This document shows positions 23,010 through 32,983 of a stretch of 64,000 nucleotides of DNA, piece by piece. The notes beneath the pieces were generated by a model. That model saw only the letters and a program-made list of their open reading frames with translations, was not told where the DNA came from and searched no databases. Position numbers and translations under genes: made by a program. This DNA is from Deinococcus deserti VCD115 (GTDB lineage: Bacteria > Deinococcota > Deinococci > Deinococcales > Deinococcaceae). The stretch spans positions 536,001 to 600,000 of the forward strand of contig NC_012526.1 of NCBI RefSeq assembly GCF_000020685.1, in the 5' to 3' direction. Positions within the stretch are counted from its first letter, which is position 1. Each line of letters starts with the position of its first letter.

Positions 23010-23921
23010 CTACCAGTTTCCCTCAAGGGTGAACCGCACGGCACCGGCCAGACTCTGGCCCGGAGCGAGGACCCTCAGGTCCGCTCCCGCCACCCCCTGG
23101 TTGGCCAGATTCAGGGCGTCGGTGGCGTGTGATACCGGCTCCAGGGCCAGACTGCCGTCGGGCGCAGCAAACAGCACCACATGCGAGTACACGTTGTCGG
23201 CTGTGATCGTCAAGGCCCGCTGACCCCAGTCCAGGCGCGCAATACCGTCCCAGGCGGTGTACACCTGATCCGGTTGCCGATGTCCCAGTGGGGCCGGGCG
23301 GCGGAAATCCTCGTCCGGGCGAACCGGCCGGGCCTCGGCCTGCGGCAGCGCGCGGTCATCGGTGTCGTAGATCAGGGCGGCAGGCAATTCCAGGGCGGGG
23401 TCCACCCCCTCGTGAAGCCGGGTGAAATACGGGTGCAGGCCCAGCCCGGCCGGCATCGGCGTGGTGTCCACGTTGGTCAGGGTCACGCTGGTGTCCAGGT
23501 GCGGCCCGTGAAGCCGGTATTCCACGGTCGCTGTAAAGGCCCAGGGCCAGTTCACATCGGCAAAGTGCCGGCTGTCGAACTCACATACCAGCGCGGTGTC
23601 TGAAGGCCGGCTCACCTGCCAGGGCCGGTTACGCACGTCCCCATGCTGGGTCAGCCCGTCTTTGGTGGTCACCCGCAGCTGAACCTCGCGGCCCCCGAAC
23701 ACGAACCGGGCGTCCCGGACGCGGTTGCTGAAGGGCAGCAGGGTAAACGAGGCACACTGGCTGCTGCTCTGCACGCCCTGCGGATTCACCGCGCGCAGCA
23801 CCGGCCGCCCCGAGGCGGCGCGCAGGTTCAGCAAGCTGGCGCCCAGGTCCGGCAGCACTTCCAGCGTCATGGCCGGGCTGGAGATGGTCTGCACGTTCAG
23901 CGCGGTTTCAGGTGGGCTCAC
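23010..23921 (-). CDS. Aldose 1-epimerase family protein
   Basis: 303 residues of the GalM-type beta-sandwich. Key residues: the first His in GLTQHGDVRNRPW, the catalytic His in GLGLHPYF, and the Glu in LALEPVSHATDALN. It interconverts alpha and beta anomers of sugars in the cytosol. I start it at GTG 23921, which overlaps the rlmB stop by 4 nt (GTGA), instead of the ATG at 24023 that would overlap rlmB by over 100 nt. It is second in a two-gene operon with rlmB; the pairing looks incidental. The specific sugar is unknown. Confidence 0.88.
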   Translation of the reverse strand: MSPPETALNVQTISSPAMTLEVLPDLGASLLNLRAASGRPVLRAVNPQGVQSSSQCASFTLLPFSNRVRDARFVFGGREVQLRVTTKDGLTQHGDVRNRPWQVSRPSDTALVCEFDSRHFADVNWPWAFTATVEYRLHGPHLDTSVTLTNVDTTPMPAGLGLHPYFTRLHEGVDPALELPAALIYDTDDRALPQAEARPVRPDEDFRRPAPLGHRQPDQVYTAWDGIARLDWGQRALTITADNVYSHVVLFAAPDGSLALEPVSHATDALNLANQGVAGADLRVLAPGQSLAGAVRFTLEGNW

Positions 23922-24643
23922 TTCCGGCCCCGCGTCGCCTCGTACAGCAGGATCCCGGCCGCCACCGACGCATTGAGACTCTGCACCTTGCCGCGTACCG
24001 GAATGCTGACCAGGACGTCGCACTTTTCGCGCACCAGACGGCGCATGCCTTCACCCTCGGCCCCGATGACCAGGGCCAGCTTGCCGCTGAAATCCACCTT
24101 GCCCAGTTCCTGCGCGGCCTCACCGGCTGCCCCATAGACCCAGACCCCTTCTGCTTTCAGCTGGTCGATCAGGCGCGGCAGGTTCTTGGTCTGTGCCACC
24201 GGCAGGTAGCTTGTGGCCCCGGCGGCCGTTTTGGCCACCACAGGCGAGAGCGGGGCGCTGCGGCGTTCCTCGACCACCACACCATGGGCGCCCAGCACCT
24301 CGGCGCTGCGGATGATTGCTCCGAAGTTCCTGGGGTCGGTGATGCCGTCGAGCAGCACCACGACCAGATCTTCGCCGCGCGCCTCAGCGCGGTCCATGAT
24401 GTCGTCCATGCTGGCCCAGGCCATATCCTCCACCTCGGCCAGGATGCCCTGGTGCTGGGTGGTTCCGGCCAGCTGGTCGAGCTCAATGCGCGGCGAGAAG
24501 CGCACGCGCACCCCGCCCACGCTCTCGGCCAGGGTCTTGACTTCGCGTACGAATGCCTCTTCCACGCCACGTGCCAGCAGCACCTCAGACACCCGTCCGT
24601 CCTTGAGTGCTTCCATCACCGGATTCCGCCCGTACAGCAACAT
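23918..24643 (-). CDS. rlmB: 23S rRNA (guanosine 2'-O) methyltransferase RlmB (TrmH/SpoU family)
   Basis: 241 residues. The N-terminal substrate domain begins MLLYGRNPVMEALKDGRVSEVLLA; the SPOUT knot motifs follow: DPRNFGAIIRSAEVLGAHGVVV, LALVIGAEGEGMRRL, and SIPVRGKVQSLNASVAAGILLYE. It methylates the ribose of a guanosine in 23S rRNA (G2251 in E. coli); other TrmH-family sites cannot be excluded. The start at 24643 rather than 24727 is supported by a TAGACT box 7 nt upstream and by the family N-terminus. Confidence 0.9.
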   Translation of the reverse strand: MLLYGRNPVMEALKDGRVSEVLLARGVEEAFVREVKTLAESVGGVRVRFSPRIELDQLAGTTQHQGILAEVEDMAWASMDDIMDRAEARGEDLVVVLLDGITDPRNFGAIIRSAEVLGAHGVVVEERRSAPLSPVVAKTAAGATSYLPVAQTKNLPRLIDQLKAEGVWVYGAAGEAAQELGKVDFSGKLALVIGAEGEGMRRLVREKCDVLVSIPVRGKVQSLNASVAAGILLYEATRGRK

Positions 24644-24650
24644 GTCAGGC

Positions 24651-24656
24651 AGTCTA
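24651..24656 (-). promoter_or_regulatory. -10 box of rlmB
   Basis: TAGACT on the minus strand, 7 nt before the ATG at 24643. Confidence 0.55.
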
Positions 24657-24733
24657 AAGCAGCCCCCCACCTGAAAGCCGTGCCCCGTCAGATCCGCTGA
24701 CTCAGTCTGCGACTGGGCAGGCTGCACAACCGT

Positions 24734-27364
24734 TTACATGTCGTGGCTTTGCAGCCAGGTCAACAGGTCCGGCGTAGAGAGGGGCGGGGCAATCGCAAAG
24801 CCCTGCGCGGCGTCACAGCCCAGGTCACGCAGCATGGCCAGCTGCTCAGGCGTCTCGACCCCGACCGCCGTGACACTCAGGCCCAGGCGGTGCGCCAGGT
24901 CAACCGTACCCTCAACCAGCGTCACGCTGCGGGCGTCTTCGGGCACGCGGGCTGTCAGGGTGGGGTGCAGCTTGACAGCACTCAGCGGAAAGCGTGTCAG
25001 CGCAGCCAGGTTGGTGGAGCTGTCGCCGAAGTCGTCCACGCTCAGCTGAGCACCCAGCGAGCGCAGCTGCTCAAGCAGCCCCAGGGTGTCCTGACTGTGG
25101 TCCAGCAGGCTGCCGGCTGTGACCTCGATGTCTGGAGCGCCTTCGGCACGCAGCGTCGGCAGGAGCCTGCCCAGGCCAGCGCTGCCGCGCAATTCCGCCA
25201 GGCTGAGGTTCACACTGACCTGCCAGTCCGCGAAGGCTCCCGGCCGGGCAGCGCGGACCTCGCGCCGGCCCTGCAGCGCGGCGGTCACCACCCACTCGCT
25301 GACCTGGGTCAGCAGGTCCATGCGGCTGGCCACCGGCAGGAAGGCGCCGGGGCTCAGCACTCCCAGAGAAGGATGGTTCCAGCGCAGCAGAGCCTCAGCG
25401 CCCAGCGGACGGCCGTCTGACAGGCGCACAGCAGGCTGGTACAGCAGCGTGAACTGCTCGCCGCCCAGCGCCTGACCCAGCGCGTCTTCCAGCTCAAAGG
25501 TTCGTGCGACCTCGGCCCGCATGCCCGGGTGGAACACGCTGACCTGGGCGCGCCCCTGCTGCCGGGCGTGCTGCATGGCAATCTCCGCGTCGGCCAGTCG
25601 GTCGGCGTTGACCTGATCGGTGACCCCCAGCGCACACCCCAGCGGCACATCACGCCGTCCGGCCCGCAGTGGGGTGGCCAGCATGGTGCGCAGGCGCTGT
25701 GTGGCTTCCGGGGCAGCCATACCGGGCAGCTGTACGGCAAACACCGTATCGGCCAGCCTCGCCGCCTCGCCTCCATAAGCTGCTGCGAGATCGTTGAGAC
25801 GCGCGGCGAGCTGAATCAGCAGATGGTCAAAGGCAGTGCGTCCCAGTGCCGCCGTCAGCGCCGCGAAGTCCTCAACTCCCAGGCAGGCCACCGCTTCCGG
25901 TCCGGTCGGCGGCCGGGTCAGAACCTCACGCAGGCCAGCGCGGTTGAGCAGCCCGGTCAGCGCGTCGTGGCGCGCGTCATGCCGCATCTTGGCCTGGGCA
26001 TGCCGCAGGGCCGTCACGTCGCGTGCGCTGAGCAGCAGCCCTGGCTTGCCACTCTGCGTGCCCTCCAATGCCAGCACAGAGCCGCGAATCTGCATGGTCC
26101 GGACCGTGCCGCTGGGCAGGGCCAGCTGAATTTCCTTCTCAAAGTTCTTGTGCTGCTCGCGCCAGTCTGGGAGCGGCAGAGGCTCGCCCTGCGGCGTAAA
26201 CGCGTGTACACCCAGGTCGGCCAGGACCCGTCCGAAGCCCAGGCCCAGCAGCCGAGCGGCGTCTACCCCCAGCAGGGTGGCTGCCGGATCACTGACGAAC
26301 TGCACGCGTCCGCCGTGGTCCAGTGCCACTGCTGCGTCTTCCAGGTGAGACAGCATCTGCGCCACCAGTCCCGCCGGAGCTCCGGCGGCGTGCACCCCAG
26401 GCGGAGCGCTGCTGGCAATCAGCAGACCCGGGACCGAGGTGCGCCGGACACTGAGGGCCAGCGTGCCGCCCAGCGCCAACGAGACGTCCGCCTGCGCCGC
26501 ACCTCCACCCGAGGCCACGCTGACCAGCTGCCGTACCGCTTCGGACGGCACGTCGGCAAAGCAGGGCCAGGCCCACAGCGGCGCTCCAGGAACCGCCGCC
26601 GCGGTAGGAGGCGCCAGCTCCAGCAGTCCGGTGCTGGCCTGCAGCACGGCACCGTCCTCTTTCAGAAGTGCCGTGGGAGTGTCCGTATCGAGCAGGGCCT
26701 GGATTTGCAGGGCCTGGGCATGCTCAGAAGAGGTGTCCTGCCAGAGCGCCATCACACCGGCCTGTCCGGCGGCGAAAAAAGGCCGCGTTTCACCCCGGAC
26801 AGGCCGCGGGCCGTCGGGCAGCTGAAAGACGGCGTCGGGCAGACGCGTGGCCCGCCCGGCAGCGGCCTGCTCCAGTGCGCGGATCAGGTCTGGCTGTCCA
26901 GGCACAACCTCGCTCACAGCGCGCCCGACCACGGCTGCGTCAGTGGTCCTGAACCACTCCAGAAAGGGCCGGCTGACCTGCCGGATCCTGAGGTCTGACG
27001 AAAGCCACAGTGCCGGAACCGGCAACTGGGTAATCAGCACGTCGGTTTCATGGTTCGGGCCATCCTGGCGGGCTGCAGACAGAAGCAGGGTCAGCACCTG
27101 CTCGGCATCGGGGGGTACTGATCCCGCCTCGCTCCACAGCAGCCCCAACAGTGTTCCGTCACGGGTCAGCCAGGTCATTTCACCGCGGTCGAGCCAGGCA
27201 TCGGGAGGCACCAGGTCTGCGCCCGGACGCGATCTGACGTTCTCGGCCGTGACGCACAGCACCTCACCTCCTACCGGCGCCATCAGCGTCGAGAGTGGGG
27301 AATGCAGCCGCAGAACATCGCGCAGAGCAGTATGGAGGGCAGGATTCGTATTGACCGGCGTCAT
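24734..27364 (-). CDS. PAS-GGDEF-EAL protein with degenerate catalytic sites
   Basis: 876 residues, no membrane segments. Two PAS-like regions (about 110-215 and 340-450) are followed by a GGDEF-family domain (from about 465, HDALTGLLNRAGL) and an EAL domain (from about 655, GAEALLRWNHP). The GGDEF signature is replaced by LADTVFA, so cyclase activity is not expected. In the EAL domain the EALLRW, SVNLS, DDFG, AVKLHP and AAQGF elements are kept, but the second Glu of EXTE is Ala (IEVTAGS) and the first Glu of AEGVE is Val (AVGVET), so phosphodiesterase activity is doubtful. It may sense or bind c-di-GMP. Single gene; the N-terminal 100 residues are unassigned. Confidence 0.88.
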   Translation of the reverse strand: MTPVNTNPALHTALRDVLRLHSPLSTLMAPVGGEVLCVTAENVRSRPGADLVPPDAWLDRGEMTWLTRDGTLLGLLWSEAGSVPPDAEQVLTLLLSAARQDGPNHETDVLITQLPVPALWLSSDLRIRQVSRPFLEWFRTTDAAVVGRAVSEVVPGQPDLIRALEQAAAGRATRLPDAVFQLPDGPRPVRGETRPFFAAGQAGVMALWQDTSSEHAQALQIQALLDTDTPTALLKEDGAVLQASTGLLELAPPTAAAVPGAPLWAWPCFADVPSEAVRQLVSVASGGGAAQADVSLALGGTLALSVRRTSVPGLLIASSAPPGVHAAGAPAGLVAQMLSHLEDAAVALDHGGRVQFVSDPAATLLGVDAARLLGLGFGRVLADLGVHAFTPQGEPLPLPDWREQHKNFEKEIQLALPSGTVRTMQIRGSVLALEGTQSGKPGLLLSARDVTALRHAQAKMRHDARHDALTGLLNRAGLREVLTRPPTGPEAVACLGVEDFAALTAALGRTAFDHLLIQLAARLNDLAAAYGGEAARLADTVFAVQLPGMAAPEATQRLRTMLATPLRAGRRDVPLGCALGVTDQVNADRLADAEIAMQHARQQGRAQVSVFHPGMRAEVARTFELEDALGQALGGEQFTLLYQPAVRLSDGRPLGAEALLRWNHPSLGVLSPGAFLPVASRMDLLTQVSEWVVTAALQGRREVRAARPGAFADWQVSVNLSLAELRGSAGLGRLLPTLRAEGAPDIEVTAGSLLDHSQDTLGLLEQLRSLGAQLSVDDFGDSSTNLAALTRFPLSAVKLHPTLTARVPEDARSVTLVEGTVDLAHRLGLSVTAVGVETPEQLAMLRDLGCDAAQGFAIAPPLSTPDLLTWLQSHDM

Positions 27365-27542
27365 GGAAAGGGGAACCTCGGTTCAGGCCGTGAATAGGCG
27401 CGCAGAGCAAGCAGGCCTGAGGTGAGAGCATCGTGCCATGCCGACTCTTACGTGAATCATGCAGCAGGCGGCCGTGCCTCCGTGTATTCTGGCGCTTTGT
27501 CCCTCAGATCGACAGAAGCCGCGGGCATCACCAGCCCAGAAG

Positions 27543-27986
27543 TCAGTCGTCCCAGCCGTCTTGGTCTTCCTGCTCGGCCCGGACATCAGGCCAGGTATAG
27601 ATGCCTGGGTCGGTCGGATTGCTGGCGGCCACCAGATGACGGATTTCCTCGTGGTCAGGCTCTTCGAGGACCTGCATAAACGCACTGGGACTCAGCACTG
27701 TTTCGCGCAGGACCAGCCCCTGCTCCTGCGCCCAGGTCACCAGTTCTGCCAGAGCCTGGGCCCCTGTGGGTCCGAAGCGCGGGCCGAACGTGGCGGTCAG
27801 CACCAGTGGCTCGCCGGAGGCCGGGAGCAGAACCGCACCGTAACGGGCCAGTGGACGGTGCCCCTGCCAGTCGGTGACCAGCAGCAGCCGGCCTCCGTTC
27901 AGGTTCAGCGTCTGGGCGCCGGACAGGGCGGCATTGAGGGTCTCCAAGGGGGCGCCCGGCACGCCCAGCGGATCAAGGGTCGACAT
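27543..27986 (-). CDS. Hypothetical protein
   Basis: 147 residues: MSTLDPLGVPGAPLETLNAALSG, a beta-rich middle (GGRLLLVTDWQGHRPLARYGAVLL), and an acidic C-terminus (AEQEDQDGWDD). No motif I recognise. It is a real gene by codon use and by the TACACT box 6 nt before the ATG. Cytosolic by lack of signal sequence; divergent from the S4 protein gene. Confidence 0.7.
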   Translation of the reverse strand: MSTLDPLGVPGAPLETLNAALSGAQTLNLNGGRLLLVTDWQGHRPLARYGAVLLPASGEPLVLTATFGPRFGPTGAQALAELVTWAQEQGLVLRETVLSPSAFMQVLEEPDHEEIRHLVAASNPTDPGIYTWPDVRAEQEDQDGWDD

Positions 27987-27992
27987 GTTCCG

Positions 27993-27998
27993 AGTGTA
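27993..27998 (-). promoter_or_regulatory. -10 box of the 147-aa hypothetical gene
   Basis: TACACT on the minus strand, 6 nt before the ATG at 27986. Confidence 0.6.
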
Positions 27999-28094
27999 CG
28001 GCAGCTGCGTAATGCGCTGCGGCGTGCGCCCAGGGAACAGGGCGCAGTATTTTCAGAAGTCCTCATGCCCCGCAGCCCGGCAGGTGCTCAGGGC

Positions 28095-28100
28095 TATCCT
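28095..28100 (+). promoter_or_regulatory. -10 box of the S4-domain gene
   Basis: TATCCT, 6 nt before the ATG at 28107; excludes the long open frame that starts at 27459. Confidence 0.6.
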
Positions 28101-28106
28101 GCGGAC

Positions 28107-28805
<699 letters not shown>

Positions 28806-28811
28806 CCAGCC

Positions 28812-29822
28812 ATGATTGACCTGCTCTCCCGCATGCCCAGCGTTACGCCCGACGAGCTGACGGCCCACCTGACTCCCAGCCCCCGCTACGACCAGGTGCG
28901 CTTCGCCACCTATCAGCCCAACCCCGGCTACCCCAGCCAGGGCGAAGCGCGCGATGCCCTTGAAGCCTTTGTGCGGGCGCCAGCACCGAAACCCAGCGGC
29001 TTTCGCCTGTTCCGCCGTTCTGCCCGGCCAGAGGGACAGGGCCTGTACCTGGACGGTGGCTTCGGGGTAGGCAAGACCCACCTGCTGGCCAGCGCCTGGC
29101 ACGCTGCTCCGGGCCGGGCCGCACTGATGAGTTTCCAGGACCTGATGTACATCATCGGAACGCTGGGCATGAACCGCGCCGTGGAAGCTTTCCGCAACCA
29201 CGACCTGCTGCTGATCGACGAATTCGAGCTGGACGATCCAGGCAACACCCACATGGCCAATACCTTCCTGGGACAGCTGATGCCTGGCGGCACGCATGTG
29301 GTCGCCACCAGCAACACCGAACCCGGAGCCCTGGGCCAGGGCCGCTTTAACGCCCGTGACTTCGAACGCCAGATTCAGGGTATTGCCAACCGTTTTGTGC
29401 CTCATACCATCGACGGGCCGGACTACCGTCAGCGCGGCACCCGGCCGGAAGACACGCTTCAGCCTGCCGAATTCGCCGCCTGGCAGGCCCGGCAGAACCC
29501 CGATACCCTCAGTATCGTGCAGCACCGCGACCTCAACCGGCACCTGCTGCGCGTTCACCCCAGCCACTTTCCCCGCCTGCTCCAGGGCATCGGGGCGCTG
29601 GGTGTCGAGGGGCTGTGCCCAATGGCAGACCAGAACGTTGCGCTCCGGTTCGTGCATTTCATCGACAAGCTGTATGACCTGGGACTCAATGCGGCATTTA
29701 CAGGGGCGCCGCTGGGGACGCTGTTCGATGAGACGTACCGGCATGGCGCGTATGCGAAGAAGTACAGCCGGTGTCTGTCGAGGCTTTCGGAGATGTTGCG
29801 GGAGGCTCGGGAGGGGGGATAA
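28812..29822 (+). CDS. zapE: AFG1/ZapE-family P-loop ATPase
   Basis: 336 residues. Walker A is GGFGVGKTHLLASAW; Walker B is DLLLIDEFELDDPGN; sensor-type TSNT follows in VVATSNTEPGALGQG, and the C-terminal HFPRLLQGI segment fits the family. ZapE in E. coli influences FtsZ ring behaviour; AFG1 in mitochondria has a quality-control role. Cytosolic. It follows the S4 gene by 6 nt and is probably co-transcribed with it. A dispersed repeat begins 14 nt after the stop codon. Confidence 0.9.
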   Translation: MIDLLSRMPSVTPDELTAHLTPSPRYDQVRFATYQPNPGYPSQGEARDALEAFVRAPAPKPSGFRLFRRSARPEGQGLYLDGGFGVGKTHLLASAWHAAPGRAALMSFQDLMYIIGTLGMNRAVEAFRNHDLLLIDEFELDDPGNTHMANTFLGQLMPGGTHVVATSNTEPGALGQGRFNARDFERQIQGIANRFVPHTIDGPDYRQRGTRPEDTLQPAEFAAWQARQNPDTLSIVQHRDLNRHLLRVHPSHFPRLLQGIGALGVEGLCPMADQNVALRFVHFIDKLYDLGLNAAFTGAPLGTLFDETYRHGAYAKKYSRCLSRLSEMLREAREGG

Positions 29823-29835
29823 AAGTTTTTCTGGT

Positions 29836-30000
29836 TTGCCCCGCCCCCCAGCCCCCTACCCCAAAGGGGCAGGGGGAGCTTGCGTTGCACTGGGCAAGGT
29901 GAGAGGGAGGGTGGTGGGTTGCTCGTTGGTTCCCGCGTTCCTGCCTCGACGCCATGCTCCGAGATCTCGCAATGGCCCGCGCGCTGCGCGCACGACGGCC
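29836..30000 (+). repeat. Dispersed 3'-end repeat, copy A
   Basis: Starts with a GC hairpin (CCCCCTACCCC / GGGGCAGGGGG), then AGCTTGCGTTGCACTGGGCAA, a variable stretch, GCCTCGACGCCATGCT, and ends with CCGCGCGCTGCGCGCACGAC. It lies 14 nt after the zapE stop in the same direction as zapE. Positions 29845-29898 are identical, inverted, to copy B. Confidence 0.85.
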
Positions 30001-30127
30001 TGGGTTGCCTTGAGGGTTAAGGGGCAGGGCTTCTTGATTCAGACAGACAGGTTCTACTGAAAAAGAAAAGGAAAAAGCGGCTCCTTCTGACATCTCACCT
30101 TGCCCTTTCACAGGTTCAGCACCCGAA

Positions 30128-30298
30128 GCCGTCGTACGCGTAGCGCGCGGGCTCTTCCAACGGGTGTGAAAGCTGGCGTCGAAGCCAGACACGTCAATGA
30201 ACAAAGCAGCGCCTCAGCTCCAGTCAACCCTCTTGCCCAGTGCAACGCAAGCTCCCCCTGCCCCTTTGGGGTAGGGGGCTGGGGGACGGGGTAAACAA
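30128..30298 (-). repeat. Dispersed 3'-end repeat, copy B (inverted)
   Basis: The reverse complement of copy A's blocks: the terminal block is at 30128-30152, the CGACGCC block near 30175, and the hairpin block at 30232-30298. It lies 14 nt after the dnaG stop, in the direction of dnaG. The 54 nt at 30232-30285 match copy A exactly; the middle part is diverged. Confidence 0.85.
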
Positions 30299-30312
30299 TT
30301 AGAGAAAAACCC

Positions 30313-32076
30313 TTACGCCGAACTCCGCCGGGCCCGTTTCTCCGCCTCAATAGCCCGCTGCAACTCCTGAATCTGCTTGAGCATGCTCAGCTGCTCGGCG
30401 GGTGGGGCGGCCATAACCTGTTTTTTCAACAGGTCAACTTCAGCCCGCATAGAGTCGATGCTCATGCTGACCTGGATATCGTCTACAGCAGCGGCCGCGT
30501 AGGCGTTGACGTTCTGCTCGTACTGCTGGGAGTTCGCCCGGCCGATGGTGCCGGCGTCACGTCCCTCGAACATCAGGCGGATCAGCAGCTGCTCTTCAGG
30601 CTGGCCACGGAAGACATCCAGAATCGCGTCTGGGCTGTGAGCACCCTGGGCGGCCAGCATCACCTTGCGCACGCTCTCGTTGCGCCACGGCGTGCTGCCG
30701 TCCAGTTTGGCCAGCAGGCTGGGGTCCACCAGCAGCTGACGCAGCAGTGCCAGCTCACGGTCTTCCTCGGTGCGGTGGGTACTCATGCCGGCCAGGTGCG
30801 TGTCGGTCAGCTGCCGGCGCTTGGCCTTGGACGCGATCCACTCCATCAGCGCCTCAGGTTTGATGCCGAGCTGCTCGCAGGCAATGGTCCGCATCTGCTC
30901 GGCACCCTCATCCAGGGGATCAAGGTTCTGCATGCGCGGCAGCAGCTGCATCAGCACCCGGCGTTTGCCCTCACTGGTGCTCAGGCCGTGCGCTTCCACG
31001 GCGGCCTGTACCCGGTAATGCACCTCATCCAGGCCGCTGGTCAGTGCCTGACGGATGCCCACGATATCCCCAGCCAAGAGGGCGTCGGCCGGGTCCTTAC
31101 CGCTGGGCACGCTGGTGGCCCGCACGCGGAACTTGGCTCCCAGTACCTGATCCAGCCCCGACAGGGTCGCCTTGAGTCCGGCCTCGTCCTGGTCGAACAT
31201 CAGGGTCAGCTTCTGTGCTCCCAGGCGTTCTAGCAGGGTGGCATGCTCGGCTGTCAGGGCCGTGCCCAGCGAGGCCACTGCGCCGGTAAAGCCGTGCTGG
31301 TGCATGGTAATAACGTCCATGTACCCTTCGACCACCACCAGCTCCGAACCGCCTTTCAGGTGCGTGCGGGCTTTGTCCAGGCCGTACAGCAGTTCACCCT
31401 TGCGGAAAGCTTCGGTCTCCGGAGTATTCAGGTACTTCGGCTTGGTGTCGTCCAGCACCCGCCCGCCGTAGCCCACCAGGCGGCCCAGGTGATCACGAAT
31501 GGGAAACATGACCCGGCCCCGGAAGCGGTCATACACCCGTCCAGATTCGGGGTTCTCGATCAGCAGGCCGGCTTCGAGCAGTTGCCGTTCGCTGAGGCCT
31601 TTGGTACGTGCCCGCTTGAGCAGCCCGTCCCAGCCGTCCGGGGCGTAGCCCAGTTCAAATGCGGCAATGGTCTCGTCCGTCAGGCCCCGCCGGCGCAGAT
31701 ACTCCAGGGCTACTCCCGGCAGGTGTTCGCGGAAATACTCCAGCGCAAACGCGTTGACGTCATACAGGTCCCGGCTGCTCTTTTCACCGTATTTGGCCTC
31801 CACCTGAATCCCGGCCTGCTCGGCCAGCTTGCGCATGGCGTCACCAAAGCTCAGGTTCTCGGTGCGCTGCACGAACGAGAAGATGTCGCCGCCGGCCTTG
31901 CAGCCAAAGCAGTAATAGTAGCCCTGCTCGGTGTCTACCTGAAAGCTGGGGCTCTTTTCCTTGTGAAAAGGACACAGACCTTTCAGGCGGCCCTTGCCGG
32001 CTGGAGTGAGACGCACATGCTCGCCAATCACGTCCGCGATGTTGAGCCGCGAACGAACGTCTTCCTTGGTTCCTAT
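30313..32076 (-). CDS. dnaG: DNA primase DnaG
   Basis: Synthesises RNA primers at the fork. CHC2 zinc finger ([20 protein letters not shown], then [11 protein letters not shown]), RNA-polymerase core ([16 protein letters not shown]), Toprim acidic motif [17 protein letters not shown] and [11 protein letters not shown], plus a C-terminal helicase-binding region. The conserved N-terminus is [22 protein letters not shown]. Just before it the codon is ATA (32074-32076), preceded by AAAGGAGGTGAG; no in-frame ATG, GTG or TTG lies between the ribosome site and this motif. I therefore place the start at ATA; the frame is open to an ATG at 32223, which would add 49 unlike residues and sit upstream of the likely transcription start. 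With ATA the length is 587 residues, normal for the family. Confidence 0.95.
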   Translation of the reverse strand: MGTKEDVRSRLNIADVIGEHVRLTPAGKGRLKGLCPFHKEKSPSFQVDTEQGYYYCFGCKAGGDIFSFVQRTENLSFGDAMRKLAEQAGIQVEAKYGEKSSRDLYDVNAFALEYFREHLPGVALEYLRRRGLTDETIAAFELGYAPDGWDGLLKRARTKGLSERQLLEAGLLIENPESGRVYDRFRGRVMFPIRDHLGRLVGYGGRVLDDTKPKYLNTPETEAFRKGELLYGLDKARTHLKGGSELVVVEGYMDVITMHQHGFTGAVASLGTALTAEHATLLERLGAQKLTLMFDQDEAGLKATLSGLDQVLGAKFRVRATSVPSGKDPADALLAGDIVGIRQALTSGLDEVHYRVQAAVEAHGLSTSEGKRRVLMQLLPRMQNLDPLDEGAEQMRTIACEQLGIKPEALMEWIASKAKRRQLTDTHLAGMSTHRTEEDRELALLRQLLVDPSLLAKLDGSTPWRNESVRKVMLAAQGAHSPDAILDVFRGQPEEQLLIRLMFEGRDAGTIGRANSQQYEQNVNAYAAAAVDDIQVSMSIDSMRAEVDLLKKQVMAAPPAEQLSMLKQIQELQRAIEAEKRARRSSA

Positions 32077-32149
32077 GTGTGCCTCACCTCCTTTTTGCTT
32101 GGCGCGCCCGATCTCACCAGACTGGGAATCAAACAGGCGGCAGTGCCCC

Positions 32150-32155
32150 AGTGTA
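32150..32155 (-). promoter_or_regulatory. Candidate -10 box of dnaG
   Basis: TACACT on the minus strand. Transcription would start near 32143, giving an untranslated leader of about 67 nt that contains AAAGGAGGTGAG before the ATA codon and excludes the ATG at 32223. No clear -35 is seen. Confidence 0.4.
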
Positions 32156-32379
32156 CGCCCCGGCGCCGCCCTCCGGCTAGAGGGCGTGAAGGACGTCTGA
32201 CACGCCGGAAATAAAGGGGGCAAAGCTAGGAGCCGTGCCAGCGCGGCCTGCCTCTATCCCGTTTCTGTACAGCCGCCCCCCGGTTGTCTCAAGGGACATG
32301 AAGTCTGACGCAACTCCGCTTAAACCCAGCCTTAGGTCGCCGTCACCCCCGGTCCATGCGTGCAAGTCAGCCTGAACGC

Positions 32380-32949
32380 ATGACCGCACCATCCCTCCAG
32401 GGAAAGACCATTGCCATTCTTGCTGCCGACGGTGTAGAGGAAATCGAGCTGACCAGCCCCCGCGAGGCCGTTGAGCAGGCCGGCGCTATGACGCACCTGA
32501 TCAGCCTGCAGGACGGCGAGATCCAGAGCATGAAAAACGACATGGAGCCCCAGGGCCGCTACCCGGTAGATAAAACGGCTGAGGAAGTCAACGTCAACGA
32601 GTACGACGGCCTGATCCTGCCAGGCGGCACCGTCAATCCCGACAAGCTGCGTCTCAGCCCGGACGCCATGCGCATGGTCCGGGCTTTTTATGACGAGGGT
32701 AAGCCGATCGGTGCGATCTGTCACGGGCCCTGGAGCCTGAGCGAGACGGGTATTGCCCAGGGCCTGCGCATGACCAGCTGGCCCAGCCTGCGTCACGAAC
32801 TCACCCTGGCCGGCGCCCAGTGGGTAGACGAGGAGGTGGTGACAGATAAGGGCGTGGTTACCAGCCGCAACCCCGGCGACCTGCCAGCCTTCAATGCCAA
32901 GCTCATCGAGGAGTTCGCCGAGGGCGACCACAGCAGCCGGCGCAAGTGA
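32380..32949 (+). CDS. DJ-1/PfpI family protein (general stress, deglycase/peptidase-like)
   Basis: 189 residues of class I glutamine-amidotransferase-like fold. The nucleophile elbow is [11 protein letters not shown] with the Cys, the conserved Glu lies in [19 protein letters not shown], and the His follows the Cys directly as in YhbO/PfpI. Members protect against glycation and stress; the exact activity is debated. I start at 32380 ([14 protein letters not shown]), matching the family N-terminus; an in-frame ATG at 32356 adds 8 residues, and neither start has a clear ribosome site. A cupin gene follows 34 nt downstream. Confidence 0.9.
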   Translation: MTAPSLQGKTIAILAADGVEEIELTSPREAVEQAGAMTHLISLQDGEIQSMKNDMEPQGRYPVDKTAEEVNVNEYDGLILPGGTVNPDKLRLSPDAMRMVRAFYDEGKPIGAICHGPWSLSETGIAQGLRMTSWPSLRHELTLAGAQWVDEEVVTDKGVVTSRNPGDLPAFNAKLIEEFAEGDHSSRRK

Positions 32950-32983
32950 GCCGTCTTTTTTCCCTATTCCAGGAGGCCCCACC

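Noticed and set aside
27459..28106. Long N-terminal extension of the S4 protein frame
   Set aside because: Antisense to the 147-aa gene; the leaderless TATCCT box fixes the start at 28107.
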